Below are positions 20,717-26,591 of a stretch of 26,995 bases of DNA, piece by piece. The stretch's first letter is position 1; every line of letters starts with the position of its first letter. This DNA comes from a virus. The notes below the pieces were generated by a model. It searched no databases. It was not told the DNA's origin and worked only from the letters and a program-made list of their open reading frames with translations. The translations under genes were made by a program, and so were the position numbers. The DNA is taken from positions 1 through 26,995 of the IMG/VR virus record IMGVR_UViG_3300032291_003084; one strand, given 5' to 3'.

Positions 20717-21145
20717 TTACTCTTCGATCAGGTCACAATAGGCGCGGGCGACTTCCTCGGCGGCATACCACGCGAGAGCGTTGAGCACGGTGTCGGTGTC
20801 CTCCTGCGACCTGCCGCCGTAGAGGGCAGTCGAGATGCCGGACACGTCGGGCTTGGACTGGCGGAAGCAGCCGAAGCCCTGAATCATTTCGAGGGGGTTG
20901 CTGCCGAAGTCGTCGGCTTGCTCTTGCGCCATCTTGGCGATGTGGGCGCGGTTGCGCTTGGCGAAGCGGATCGTATCGGCGTAGTAAATGAAGCCGTTGA
21001 AGCCGCCGTCGATGCCGTGGCGGGCGATGTCGGGGGCATAGTTGGTGAATGTCTCCCAGCCGCCCATCTGGCGCACAACGGCGCGGATGAGCGGGGAGGG
21101 GATACTGGACGAGGCGACGAGGGAGTTAAGAGATGGCGTTTTCAT
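20717..21145 (-). CDS. Conserved phage protein (HGIDGGFNGFIYY family), 142 aa
   Basis: Start chosen at ATG 21143-21145; an upstream in-frame start would extend into the promoter-like gap. IRAVVRQMGGWETFTNYAPD (about 20-39), HGIDGGFNGFIYYADT (about 42-57) and LNALAWYAAEEVARAY (about 122-137) form a strongly patterned small protein. I recall a family of this pattern from phages and mobile elements (possibly DUF7222, from memory). No enzymatic role is known to me. A 15-bp inverted repeat lies 54 bp before the ATG. Confidence 0.75.
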   Translation of the reverse strand: MKTPSLNSLVASSSIPSPLIRAVVRQMGGWETFTNYAPDIARHGIDGGFNGFIYYADTIRFAKRNRAHIAKMAQEQADDFGSNPLEMIQGFGCFRQSKPDVSGISTALYGGRSQEDTDTVLNALAWYAAEEVARAYCDLIEE

Positions 21146-21199
21146 GGTGTGCGGGTGTCGGTGTTCGGGTTTCTGGCTACGGGCGGAAGGTGGCACGGG

Positions 21200-21214
21200 T
21201 TGCGGATAACGCAA
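21200..21214 (-). promoter_or_regulatory. 15-bp inverted-repeat element, site 6 (perfect arms)
   Basis: The minus strand reads TTGCG-TTATC-CGCAA, perfectly symmetric in its arms, and is followed by CCCG as at site 7. It lies in the 74-bp gap before the 142-aa gene. The -10 position 17 bp downstream (ACCTTC) is poor, so it may be a binding site rather than a promoter on its own. Confidence 0.45.
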
Positions 21215-21219
21215 GGGGT

Positions 21220-21519
21220 TTATTCGGGTTTCTGGTCGTGGTCGAAGGCGTAACCGGCTTTGCGGAGGGCGGATTCAATGGCGGCGGCGTGATAATTGCC
21301 GGGGTAAGGGATATCCTCGATGATTGAAAGCGCGGTTTCCAGCGCCGTAAGGAGGTCGGGCAGGGCGGCGAACGCCCGTTTGAGGGCTGCGACGGTTTCC
21401 GGGGTGGCGGGCAGTCCTTCGAGGTTCAAGAGGAAATAGCCGTCGCCGGTGACGATGGCGCGAGAGTCGGGCAGGGGCGAGGCCTGCCAAGGGGAGGCGG
21501 GGAGCGTTGGGGGGTTCAT
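21220..21519 (-). CDS. Hypothetical phage protein, 99 aa
   Basis: The protein begins MNPPTLPASPWQASPLPDSR and includes AIVTGDGYFLLNLEGLPATP, then a helical stretch AALKRAFAALPDLLTALETA and a C-terminal PYPGNYHAAAIESALRKAGY. The phrase order resembles small accessory phage proteins of the Ead type, with a beta hairpin followed by helices. No function assigned. The spacer before its ATG is CCCCCCGCACCCCGCACC, with no purine-rich Shine-Dalgarno. Confidence 0.72.
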   Translation of the reverse strand: MNPPTLPASPWQASPLPDSRAIVTGDGYFLLNLEGLPATPETVAALKRAFAALPDLLTALETALSIIEDIPYPGNYHAAAIESALRKAGYAFDHDQKPE

Positions 21520-21537
21520 GGTGCGGGGTGCGGGGGG

Positions 21538-22488
21538 TTACGCGGCTTTCTTGAGCTGGCGGGCGATGTGGAGAGCGAGGCGAACGGCGGAGGGGTTGCC
21601 GGTGCGGATGAGTTGCGGCAGGGGGGCCTCGTCTCCGATGCCGGATGATGCCTGAAAGGCGCGGATGCCGGGGTCGCAGAAGCCGAGCGCCTTAGCATCC
21701 GCCAGCGTGGCCTTCACACCGCCGCAAAGCCGGGCGATGAGCCGGGCGCGGCGTTCCTCTTTGCCGCGCTGGCGGGCGGCGTCCTGCTCACGTTTGATGG
21801 AGTCTAGCTTTTTCTGATATCCTTTGGCGGCGTGCTCGCGGCTCGTGGTGGAATGGTAGCAGGTTTGGGAGTCGCCGACAATCCAGCCCGCTTGAGCTTC
21901 GATTTGTTTCCCTTTGCTCACGATCCAGACGGCGGAGCCGTCCGGCTTGAGCGAGACGAGCGGCAGGCCATCGCGGGCGGATACGGCGAGCAGCGGGGAG
22001 GAGGCCAGCGCGGAGACGCCGGAGGGATCAAGCCGTATAATGTGGGTGGCGTCGGTTTTGCGGTAGGTGCACTTGCGGGAATACTGGTCACCTCTGCCGG
22101 TGGTGGTTGCGGCGGTGGCCGGGCGCGGGGCATCGTGCCAGCGGACGGAATGGTCCACCGCGCCGGAGTAGTCGCCGCCCATGCGCCAGGCGATGGCTAG
22201 GGCGTGCTGCTCGGCAAACGTGACAGCGGCGGCGGCAGCATCGCGCCGGGGGCGCGGGATTCTGGCGAGGGTCTGCGCGGCATCGCGGGCCGCCTGCGCG
22301 GCATCGCGGGCCGCCTGCGCGGCGGCGGTGTACGCTCCGATATGGTCGGGGGGTTGCGGTGGCGCTGTCCGGGCGGCGAGGGCGTCAATGTGGGCGATTG
22401 CGCGGGCGCGGGCGGTGGCGGTTGCCGCTTGCGCTGTCCGGGCGGCGAGGTGGGCGAGGATGTCTCGGGTTTGGGTGTCCGGTTTCAT
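21538..22488 (-). CDS. Ala-rich phage protein, 316 aa
   Basis: The N-terminal 90 residues are strongly Ala/Arg-rich and probably one long helix, including two copies of an AARDAAQ repeat encoded by 21-bp DNA repeats. A central beta-rich region includes SALASSPLLAVSARDGLPLV and GWIVGDSQTCYHSTTSREHA. The C-terminal third is a basic helical part, RRARLIARLCGGVKATLADA, then KALGFCDPGIRAFQ. The last part recalls phage proteins with an ARLCGxxKATxxDA...GxCxPGIxAFQ pattern. Function unknown; the length and layout suggest nucleic acid or protein binding. No Shine-Dalgarno; the leader is CACCCACGCACC. Confidence 0.75.
   Translation of the reverse strand: MKPDTQTRDILAHLAARTAQAATATARARAIAHIDALAARTAPPQPPDHIGAYTAAAQAARDAAQAARDAAQTLARIPRPRRDAAAAAVTFAEQHALAIAWRMGGDYSGAVDHSVRWHDAPRPATAATTTGRGDQYSRKCTYRKTDATHIIRLDPSGVSALASSPLLAVSARDGLPLVSLKPDGSAVWIVSKGKQIEAQAGWIVGDSQTCYHSTTSREHAAKGYQKKLDSIKREQDAARQRGKEERRARLIARLCGGVKATLADAKALGFCDPGIRAFQASSGIGDEAPLPQLIRTGNPSAVRLALHIARQLKKAA
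22273..22323. repeat. 21-bp tandem repeat in Ala-rich coding region
   Basis: The plus-strand unit CTGCGCGGCATCGCGGGCCGC occurs twice in full and then partly. It encodes repeated AARDAAQ heptads in the minus-strand protein, so the repeats extend a coiled-coil helix by whole heptads. Confidence 0.8.
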
Positions 22489-22506
22489 GGTGCGTGGGTG
22501 CGTGGG

Positions 22507-22665
22507 TTAGGTGTCGGGGAAATTGGTTGCGGCGTGCTGGCGCTGCCAAATGCGGCGGAAGGCCTCGCGGTTGTCGGTTATCCGGGCCGGGCGTGTGCGT
22601 GGGCGGGTTGTCAGACGGGCGCGGAGGCGGGAGGGCGGGAGTGTGATGGAGGGGAGGGGGGTCAT
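22507..22665 (-). CDS. 52-aa Arg-rich hypothetical protein
   Basis: The frame reads MTPLPSITLPPSRLRARLTT and then RPRTRPARITDNREAFRRIW, ending NFPDT before TAA. It is strongly basic, with Pro/Arg in the first half and a likely helix in the second. It fills the gap between the 147-aa and 316-aa genes with spacers of 10 and 18 bp, both lacking purine-rich signals. Basic charge suggests nucleic acid contact. No family recognised. Confidence 0.6.
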   Translation of the reverse strand: MTPLPSITLPPSRLRARLTTRPRTRPARITDNREAFRRIWQRQHAATNFPDT

Positions 22666-22675
22666 GGGTGGTGGG

Positions 22676-23119
22676 TTAGACGGTGAACAGTTTAGCGCGG
22701 TACTCGGCGATATATTCCGGCAAGATGGCGAGGTCGATTTTGCCGTCGTCCATGCTGAGATTGCAGGCGAGTTCCTCGAAGCGGTAGTGGTCGCCTGAAT
22801 AGGTTTTCAGGGCGTCGTCAAAGGCGCGGCCTAGCTCGGCGTTGCGGTCATCCCAGAACCCGCAGCCATGGCCGGAAAGGCTGAAATAGATATTGCCACC
22901 AAAGGAGCGTTCTAGCTCGTCGGCACGTTCCGCGAGTTCTGGGTGGTGGGTGTCGAGATAGGCGCGAAAGCCGGAGATAAAGGATTGCGCTTCGATGGTG
23001 AAGGCGTCTGAGAAGTCGAAGATTGAGGCCTCGCGAAGCTCGTCGTCGGCATCTTCCGGCAGGGTGAAAAGGAGGGATTCGAGAAAGGAAGCAACATCGG
23101 AGGTGGTCGAGATTTTCAT
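22676..23119 (-). CDS. Conserved phage protein with SGHGCGFWDDR motif, 147 aa
   Basis: The N-terminus MKISTTSDVASFLESLLFTL is helical. GGNIYFSLSGHGCGFWDDRN (about 74-93), then ELGRAFDDALKTYSGDHYRF and a C-terminal KIDLAILPEYIAEYRAKLF complete the protein. Related phage proteins carry a TRNGHGxGFWD-type motif at the same place; their function is unknown. His and Cys in the motif could bind metal. Its promoter is the best in the window (perfect TATAAT) and would give an almost leaderless message. Confidence 0.78.
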   Translation of the reverse strand: MKISTTSDVASFLESLLFTLPEDADDELREASIFDFSDAFTIEAQSFISGFRAYLDTHHPELAERADELERSFGGNIYFSLSGHGCGFWDDRNAELGRAFDDALKTYSGDHYRFEELACNLSMDDGKIDLAILPEYIAEYRAKLFTV

Positions 23120-23128
23120 GGCGTGTGG

Positions 23129-23157
23129 ATTATATGGGCGGGTTGCGGTTAGCGCAA
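23129..23157 (-). promoter_or_regulatory. Promoter with inverted-repeat element, site 7
   Basis: On the minus strand TTGCGC (23152-23157) is followed after 17 bp by a perfect TATAAT (23129-23134). The element TTGCG-CTAAC-CGCAA (23143-23157) covers the -35 box. The ATG of the 147-aa gene begins 9 bp after the -10 box, so the leader would be about 3 bases. Confidence 0.68.
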
Positions 23158-23658
23158 GTTATATTTTACGGTTTTAGATGGCCGGAGATTGATGCACATC
23201 CCACGGCCAGCGCCGCGCCCGTGCCAGCGGTTGCCGTGGCAGTCGATGGCGGAGACGCATGAGCCGCGATTGTGCCGGGAACCGAAAATGCGCCAGTCGG
23301 TTTCTTTGGTGACGGTCATCAGCTCGCCGCCCGTCCATGATGTAATCTTGCGGCCATCGCTGGAAAGGTAGGCTCCGAAGGGGCGCGAGCGGTCTAGTAG
23401 GTCATCGCGCTGGCGGGCATCGGCGCAGGCGTAGCAAATGCGCTTGCCCTCCGAAGTGGTGGCATAGCCGGAGGTGAAGTAGGAGTGATCCCCGATGGGG
23501 TGGCCGCAGTCGAGGATTTGCTTCGATTGGCATGCGTGGCAAATCTGCCGCGAGCCGTCGAGGGAGAGGGTGAACGTCCAGCCGATTTTGTCGCCGTTGT
23601 AAGGGTGGCCTGCATCGTGAGGGTGGCCGCAAGAGAGAAGAGGGGTGTCGGTTTTCAT
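23149..23658 (-). CDS. Zinc-binding phage protein with repeated CGHP...CxAC modules, 169 aa
   Basis: Two similar modules are visible. LSCGHPHDAGHPYNGD with ICHAC follows the N-terminus, and LDCGHPIGDHSYFTSGYATT with ICYACAD comes next; each likely binds one zinc through Cys and His. The C-terminal part has ITSWTGGELMTVTKETDWRI, then SAIDCHGNRWHGRGAGRGMC. This layout recurs in phage proteins of unknown function with paired zinc knuckles. It is the first gene of the minus-strand block, reading away from the divergent control region, with its own TTGACG / TAAAGA promoter. Confidence 0.78.
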   Translation of the reverse strand: MKTDTPLLSCGHPHDAGHPYNGDKIGWTFTLSLDGSRQICHACQSKQILDCGHPIGDHSYFTSGYATTSEGKRICYACADARQRDDLLDRSRPFGAYLSSDGRKITSWTGGELMTVTKETDWRIFGSRHNRGSCVSAIDCHGNRWHGRGAGRGMCINLRPSKTVKYNLR

Positions 23659-23685
23659 ATATAGTGGGTGTCGGGTGACGCGATA

Positions 23686-23714
23686 TCTTTAATAGGGCTT
23701 CTGGATATCGTCAA
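23686..23714 (-). promoter_or_regulatory. Candidate promoter for the leftward block
   Basis: On the minus strand TTGACG (23709-23714) is followed after 17 bp by TAAAGA (23686-23691). The leader before the ATG at 23658 is about 20 bases and C/A-rich. Confidence 0.5.
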
Positions 23715-23851
23715 GCGTGAGAGTGAAAAAAGTTTTTCGTTGGCGACTTCTCCCTTCTCTCCAAAACAGTTAACAACTTACTTGTTTCTTTATTTACTAT
23801 TAACTCTTTTTCCTTCCTCTAAGAAAGGGTGGAGGTTGAAAATAAAATGGA

Positions 23852-23880
23852 TTGACGGGAGTTGTTAACCGGGCATTTTA
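23852..23880 (+). promoter_or_regulatory. Candidate promoter for the plus-strand genes
   Basis: TTGACG (23852-23857) is followed after 17 bp by the weak box ATTTTA (23875-23880). The GTG at 23886 begins 5 bp later, matching the short-leader spacing of other promoters here. The spacer contains the AGTTGTTAAC copy of the inverted repeat. Confidence 0.4.
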
Positions 23881-23885
23881 GCCGC

Positions 23886-24254
23886 GTGAAGTACCCCATT
23901 GCCACCCAACTACCCATCGAAGTGCTCGCGTGTTTGCCCGGCTACGGGCGGTGTTTCGAGCCTGCTTCCGTGCTCTACCCATCCCCGCCCCCAATCGAAG
24001 GACTGCCGAAGTTTTGCGGTATCCATGTATCCGTGCATTACTATGTATCCTATTCGGATAAGGAGGCGTTGCGGGCAGCGGGGAGCCTTGCTAAAGTCAT
24101 AACGGCGGGCGTTCGTCGTTCGCACCCCGCCGCGTTTAGCAAATGGGTCGAAGCTTTCTCTCAGTTTCGAGGGAAAAGGCGAGTGACAACCATGATATAC
24201 GTCCACTCCCTTTGCAAAAAAGCCTCCGCCCCTAACATCCTTGACCTCGTATGA
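23886..24254 (+). CDS. Hypothetical protein, 122 aa
   Basis: Start chosen at GTG 23886-23888 just after the promoter candidate; a TTG at 23862 would give eight more residues but lies inside the promoter spacer. The protein reads KYPIATQLPIEVLACLPGYG near the N-terminus, then CGIHVSVHYYVSYSDKEALR and a basic end SQFRGKRRVTTMIYVHSLCK. It contains scattered Cys residues with no clear metal motif. The gene ends in ATGA with the next gene. No family recognised. Confidence 0.6.
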   Translation: MKYPIATQLPIEVLACLPGYGRCFEPASVLYPSPPPIEGLPKFCGIHVSVHYYVSYSDKEALRAAGSLAKVITAGVRRSHPAAFSKWVEAFSQFRGKRRVTTMIYVHSLCKKASAPNILDLV

Positions 24255-24859
24255 TTGCCTCCATTTCGTTCTGTCCTGCCTCTACCGCCGCCCTTCCGAA
24301 GTACGGGCGCTCTGCTTTCGTTCGGCGGGCTGTCCTGTTCTATGCTGCCTCCGGTGCCGCCCCCGCATCGGAGGGAGAAGCGCCAGCCGCTCCGACTCCC
24401 ATGCTGCCTGTAGCCGTTGCTCCCGTGCCAGTGCCAGCCGATCCCGTGAAGCCCTACAATCCCGCTGAATGGGTGCGGGATGGCTTGAAACCTGATTTGA
24501 AGGACGGCCCGTACGAGACCTCACTCTTGCGCTACCGAAAGGAAAACGGGCGGTCTGTTTGCGTTAACCCGCCCCCGTGGCCAGCCGTGCCGGGAATGGA
24601 TTCGGTGCAAAAGTACCAGTGGCTTTCCTTCATCGAGGCTTGGAAATGGCCGGAGCATTTCCCCTCGCCTCTCGAATGGCTGGCAATGGGCAAGCCTGAG
24701 AAGCCGTTGCCGGTGCATCGCCGGGCCGTGGAGCCTGCTATCGTGGAGCCGGATGTCGTGGAGCCGGATGTCGTGGAGCCGGATGTCGTGCCAGTGGTGG
24801 CAGTTAATCCCCCGTTGCAAGGTGGCGGGGTATCGGGTAGCGTGCTCGAAGAAATCTAA
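24251..24859 (+). CDS. Pro-rich protein with VEPDV repeats, 202 aa
   Basis: The protein has a low-complexity Ala/Pro stretch (about 35-66), then a better-ordered middle (YNPAEWVRDGLKPDLKDGPY; PWPAVPGMDSVQKYQWLSFI). Four pentapeptide repeats follow (VEPAI, then VEPDV three times), encoded by 15-bp DNA repeats, and the end is Val/Gly-rich. The aromatic middle (EAWKWPEHFPSPLEWLAMGK) looks like the functional part. The ATG overlaps the stop of the gene before it. No family recognised. Confidence 0.68.
   Translation: MIASISFCPASTAALPKYGRSAFVRRAVLFYAASGAAPASEGEAPAAPTPMLPVAVAPVPVPADPVKPYNPAEWVRDGLKPDLKDGPYETSLLRYRKENGRSVCVNPPPWPAVPGMDSVQKYQWLSFIEAWKWPEHFPSPLEWLAMGKPEKPLPVHRRAVEPAIVEPDVVEPDVVEPDVVPVVAVNPPLQGGGVSGSVLEEI
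24728..24787. repeat. 15-bp tandem repeat (VEPDV units)
   Basis: The unit GTGGAGCCGGATGTC occurs three times exactly, preceded by one diverged copy (GTGGAGCCTGCTATC). Each adds the five residues VEPDV to the plus-strand protein and can vary in number without breaking the frame. Confidence 0.85.
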
Positions 24860-24866
24860 CTAACCT

Positions 24867-25415
24867 ATGGCCGATCTTATCGTCACGAGTTCCGATTGGC
24901 AGGCAATCCGTAGCCTTGCAGAGCAGGGAGTTGATTATGACACTTTGACAGAGCGGTACGGGGTGTCGTACAATTCAATAGCGATGCGCTCTCACAAAGA
25001 GCAATGGTTCACCCCGGAAAGGGTAAAGCTAAAATTGTCTCGCGCTTCAAAATTACCAGAAAACGGGGTGTCGGGTACTGCTCAAAATACGCCCCTTTCC
25101 GCAAATCCGGTCTCAAAAAAGGATGAAATTCTCGAAACGGATTGGAATGAAGCGGCCACCTATGTTCGCAAGCTCTCTCTCAAAACGGCTATCCGAGCCA
25201 TCGAAGGGGCGCAATTCATCGAATGCAAAAACGGGGCGGATCTCAAGGCCCTCGTCCATGTCGCAAGGCAAGCCACCGGCGTTCTCGACACGGAGGCCCC
25301 CGCCATCTCCTTGAATCTCGGAGGCGGCGGGGGCTTTTTCGAACAGGCGGGGCCGGTTTATGAGGCTATTAGCGAGCCGGTGGAGCCGGTGACGCTGGAG
25401 GACTGCGGGGTCTAG
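24867..25415 (+). CDS. HTH-domain protein, possible small terminase subunit
   Basis: This is a 182-aa protein. WQAIRSLAEQGVDYDTLTER and YGVSYNSIAMRSHKEQW (about 11-47) form a classic helix-turn-helix. After a polar linker, a helical region TDWNEAATYVRKLSLKTAIR (about 91-110) and LKALVHVARQATGVLDTEAP follow, then a Gly-rich acidic tail. An N-terminal HTH, central helices for assembly and an acidic tail is the design of many phage small terminase subunits. It is not beside terL, so this remains a hypothesis; a transcription factor is the alternative. The gene is less GC-rich than its neighbours. No Shine-Dalgarno; the stop overlaps that of the next gene head to head. Confidence 0.7.
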   Translation: MADLIVTSSDWQAIRSLAEQGVDYDTLTERYGVSYNSIAMRSHKEQWFTPERVKLKLSRASKLPENGVSGTAQNTPLSANPVSKKDEILETDWNEAATYVRKLSLKTAIRAIEGAQFIECKNGADLKALVHVARQATGVLDTEAPAISLNLGGGGGFFEQAGPVYEAISEPVEPVTLEDCGV

Positions 25416-25714
25416 GCCATCATCGCGGCTGTTGCCTCTTGTTCGCTGGCAAATTGTCCGTGCAAGGCATCATCAAACCATGCAAACCAGACGTCGCAGG
25501 TTTCATTCGTGCGGCGTAGCAGCATGCCCGGCTGGCGGATGGCGTCAGGATGCACAAACATCGAGTTATTACGGGGGCGGCACTTCGGAGCTTCTGAGAC
25601 CGTCATAAAATGGCCGGATGGCAAAAACACCGTTGTCGTGTTTTGGTCGCGTAGCGTGACGGGAAAGCGGCCTTGCTTGGCAGCGAGTAGGAGGGATTCA
25701 GTTATACTTTTCAT
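25412..25714 (-). CDS. Hypothetical protein, 100 aa
   Basis: The sequence begins MKSITESLLLAAKQGRFPVT and contains TVFLPSGHFMTVSEAPKCRP and a C-terminal CDVWFAWFDDALHGQFASEQ. It probably combines a helix with a small beta-sheet. Its stop codon overlaps that of the HTH gene on the opposite strand, leaving no room for a bidirectional terminator. An 8-bp tandem repeat stands directly upstream of its ATG in place of a ribosome binding site. No family recognised. Confidence 0.68.
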   Translation of the reverse strand: MKSITESLLLAAKQGRFPVTLRDQNTTTVFLPSGHFMTVSEAPKCRPRNNSMFVHPDAIRQPGMLLRRTNETCDVWFAWFDDALHGQFASEQEATAAMMA

Positions 25715-25715
25715 A

Positions 25716-25742
25716 GGGTGGCAGGGTGGCAGGGTGGCAGGG
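25716..25742. repeat. 8-bp tandem repeat GGGTGGCA
   Basis: Three exact copies of GGGTGGCA and the start of a fourth fill the spacer between two minus-strand genes. On the coding strand they read TGCCACCC, again a C-rich, A-containing leader. Related units recur at 26230-26265. Confidence 0.8.
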
Positions 25743-25744
25743 TT

Positions 25745-25918
25745 TTATGCGCGGAGTAGCCTAATCACTTTGTCGGCCTGCTCTTGTGAGTCTTCCTCAT
25801 TATCCACCAGCTTTTGCAGCTCGTGACCGGCTTCGATGAGTTCGCCATTGTCATAGGCTTTGCCGGTGCGGATTGCTTTGTTCGCGAGTTGCTCGTGAGT
25901 CATATCTTCGGAGTTCAT
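25745..25918 (-). CDS. 57-aa acidic helical protein
   Basis: The frame reads MNSEDMTHEQLANKAIRTGK, then AYDNGELIEAGHELQKLVDN and ends VIRLLRA before TAA. It is acidic and should fold as two or three helices. Size and charge resemble small phage inhibitors or regulators that bind host proteins, but this is only an analogy. The (AACTC)8 tract begins 10 bp upstream of its start, and no Shine-Dalgarno is present. Confidence 0.65.
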   Translation of the reverse strand: MNSEDMTHEQLANKAIRTGKAYDNGELIEAGHELQKLVDNEEDSQEQADKVIRLLRA

Positions 25919-25928
25919 ACTATTTGAT

Positions 25929-25968
25929 GAGTTGAGTTGAGTTGAGTTGAGTTGAGTTGAGTTGAGTT
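25929..25968. repeat. Pentanucleotide repeat, eight units (GAGTT on +, AACTC on -)
   Basis: Eight exact copies of a 5-bp unit occupy 40 bp directly upstream of the 57-aa gene. Such tracts gain or lose units by slippage. At this position a change would alter promoter or leader spacing in steps of 5 bp. Confidence 0.92.
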
Positions 25969-26556
25969 TCAGGGTTGCGCCAGCCCGTCATCGGCTGGCA
26001 ATGGACCATATTAATGCCATCGCATAATCCGTGCAAGCTATTTTTTGCTGCCAATCGCATTTTACTCAGTGCGCACTGTTATCAATCCCCCGCGAGCCTA
26101 TGGCAATTCACAATTCCAGACTAGCGCTTAGCGCCGTTGTGTAAGGTTATGCGATTTTGGGGGCGGGAGGCAGGATCATGGGGGCGGGAGGTAGGTGGAG
26201 CGGTGGCACGGTGGAGCGGGGGCACTGTAGCAGGGAGGCAGGGAGGCAGGGAGGCAGGGTAGCAGGCCCCCGGCACCACCACCGGGCGGGGGAGGGCGGC
26301 CCTTGAAGCGGGATCGTGAATGCGCTATATGGCACCTCAGCCGTTTTTCCTATCCATTCAGCATAATAAAGGCATTGCACGACACCCCGGCATCCAAGCA
26401 ACCGGGCAATCATATAGCGCCGACACCCCGACACCCCGACACCCTGACACCCCGAATCCCCGGCACCCGACCACCACCCCCTTCGCTCCCTCGCTGTCCG
26501 CCACATATAACAGGCACCCCCGCTTCAAAATTTTCCGGCACTACGATTTTCCGAAC
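25969..26556. repeat. Repeat-rich intergenic region without a convincing gene
   Basis: About 590 bp separate a leftward and a rightward gene. The first part (25990-26150) is AT-richer and holds a perfect 12-bp palindrome CAGTGCGCACTG (26067-26078). The rest contains tandem 8-bp units: GCAGGGAG three times plus a variant copy (26230-26262), and GACACCCC in five full or diverged copies (26422-26461). Reading frames here are products of repeats. No tRNA, integrase core site or terminator was recognised. Confidence 0.6.
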
Positions 26557-26585
26557 TTGACACAACGCCTATTTCAGAATACCCT
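26557..26585 (+). promoter_or_regulatory. Candidate short-leader promoter for the HNH-type gene
   Basis: TTGACA (26557-26562) is followed after 17 bp by TACCCT (26580-26585). The ATG at 26592 begins 6 bp later, so transcription would start essentially at the start codon. The -10 match is weak, but the -35 is perfect and no other candidate is present. Confidence 0.4.
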
Positions 26586-26591
26586 ACACCA

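Larger units (their letters stand above)
23659..23885. other. AT-rich divergent control region
   Basis: This 227-bp gap separates genes pointing in opposite directions and is clearly more AT-rich than its surroundings, especially at 23720-23850. It holds one promoter candidate in each direction and a pair of 10-bp inverted repeats. GTTAACAACT starts at 23769 and its complement AGTTGTTAAC is at 23860-23869, about 80 bp apart. The second copy lies between the plus-strand -35 and -10 boxes, a typical repressor site. The AT-rich centre could also be an origin; no iterons were seen. Confidence 0.55.

Noticed and set aside
23862-23864. TTG start for the 122-aa plus-strand gene
   Set aside because: It falls inside the promoter spacer and operator-like repeat; the GTG at 23886 fits the short-leader pattern better.
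26036-26055. T-run after GCAAGC as a plus-strand terminator
   Set aside because: No stable stem precedes the T-run and no plus-strand gene ends nearby.
26147-26506. 119-aa minus-strand frame in the repeat region
   Set aside because: The translation is Pro/Gly/Cys low complexity produced by tandem repeats; no start signal, coupling or family.
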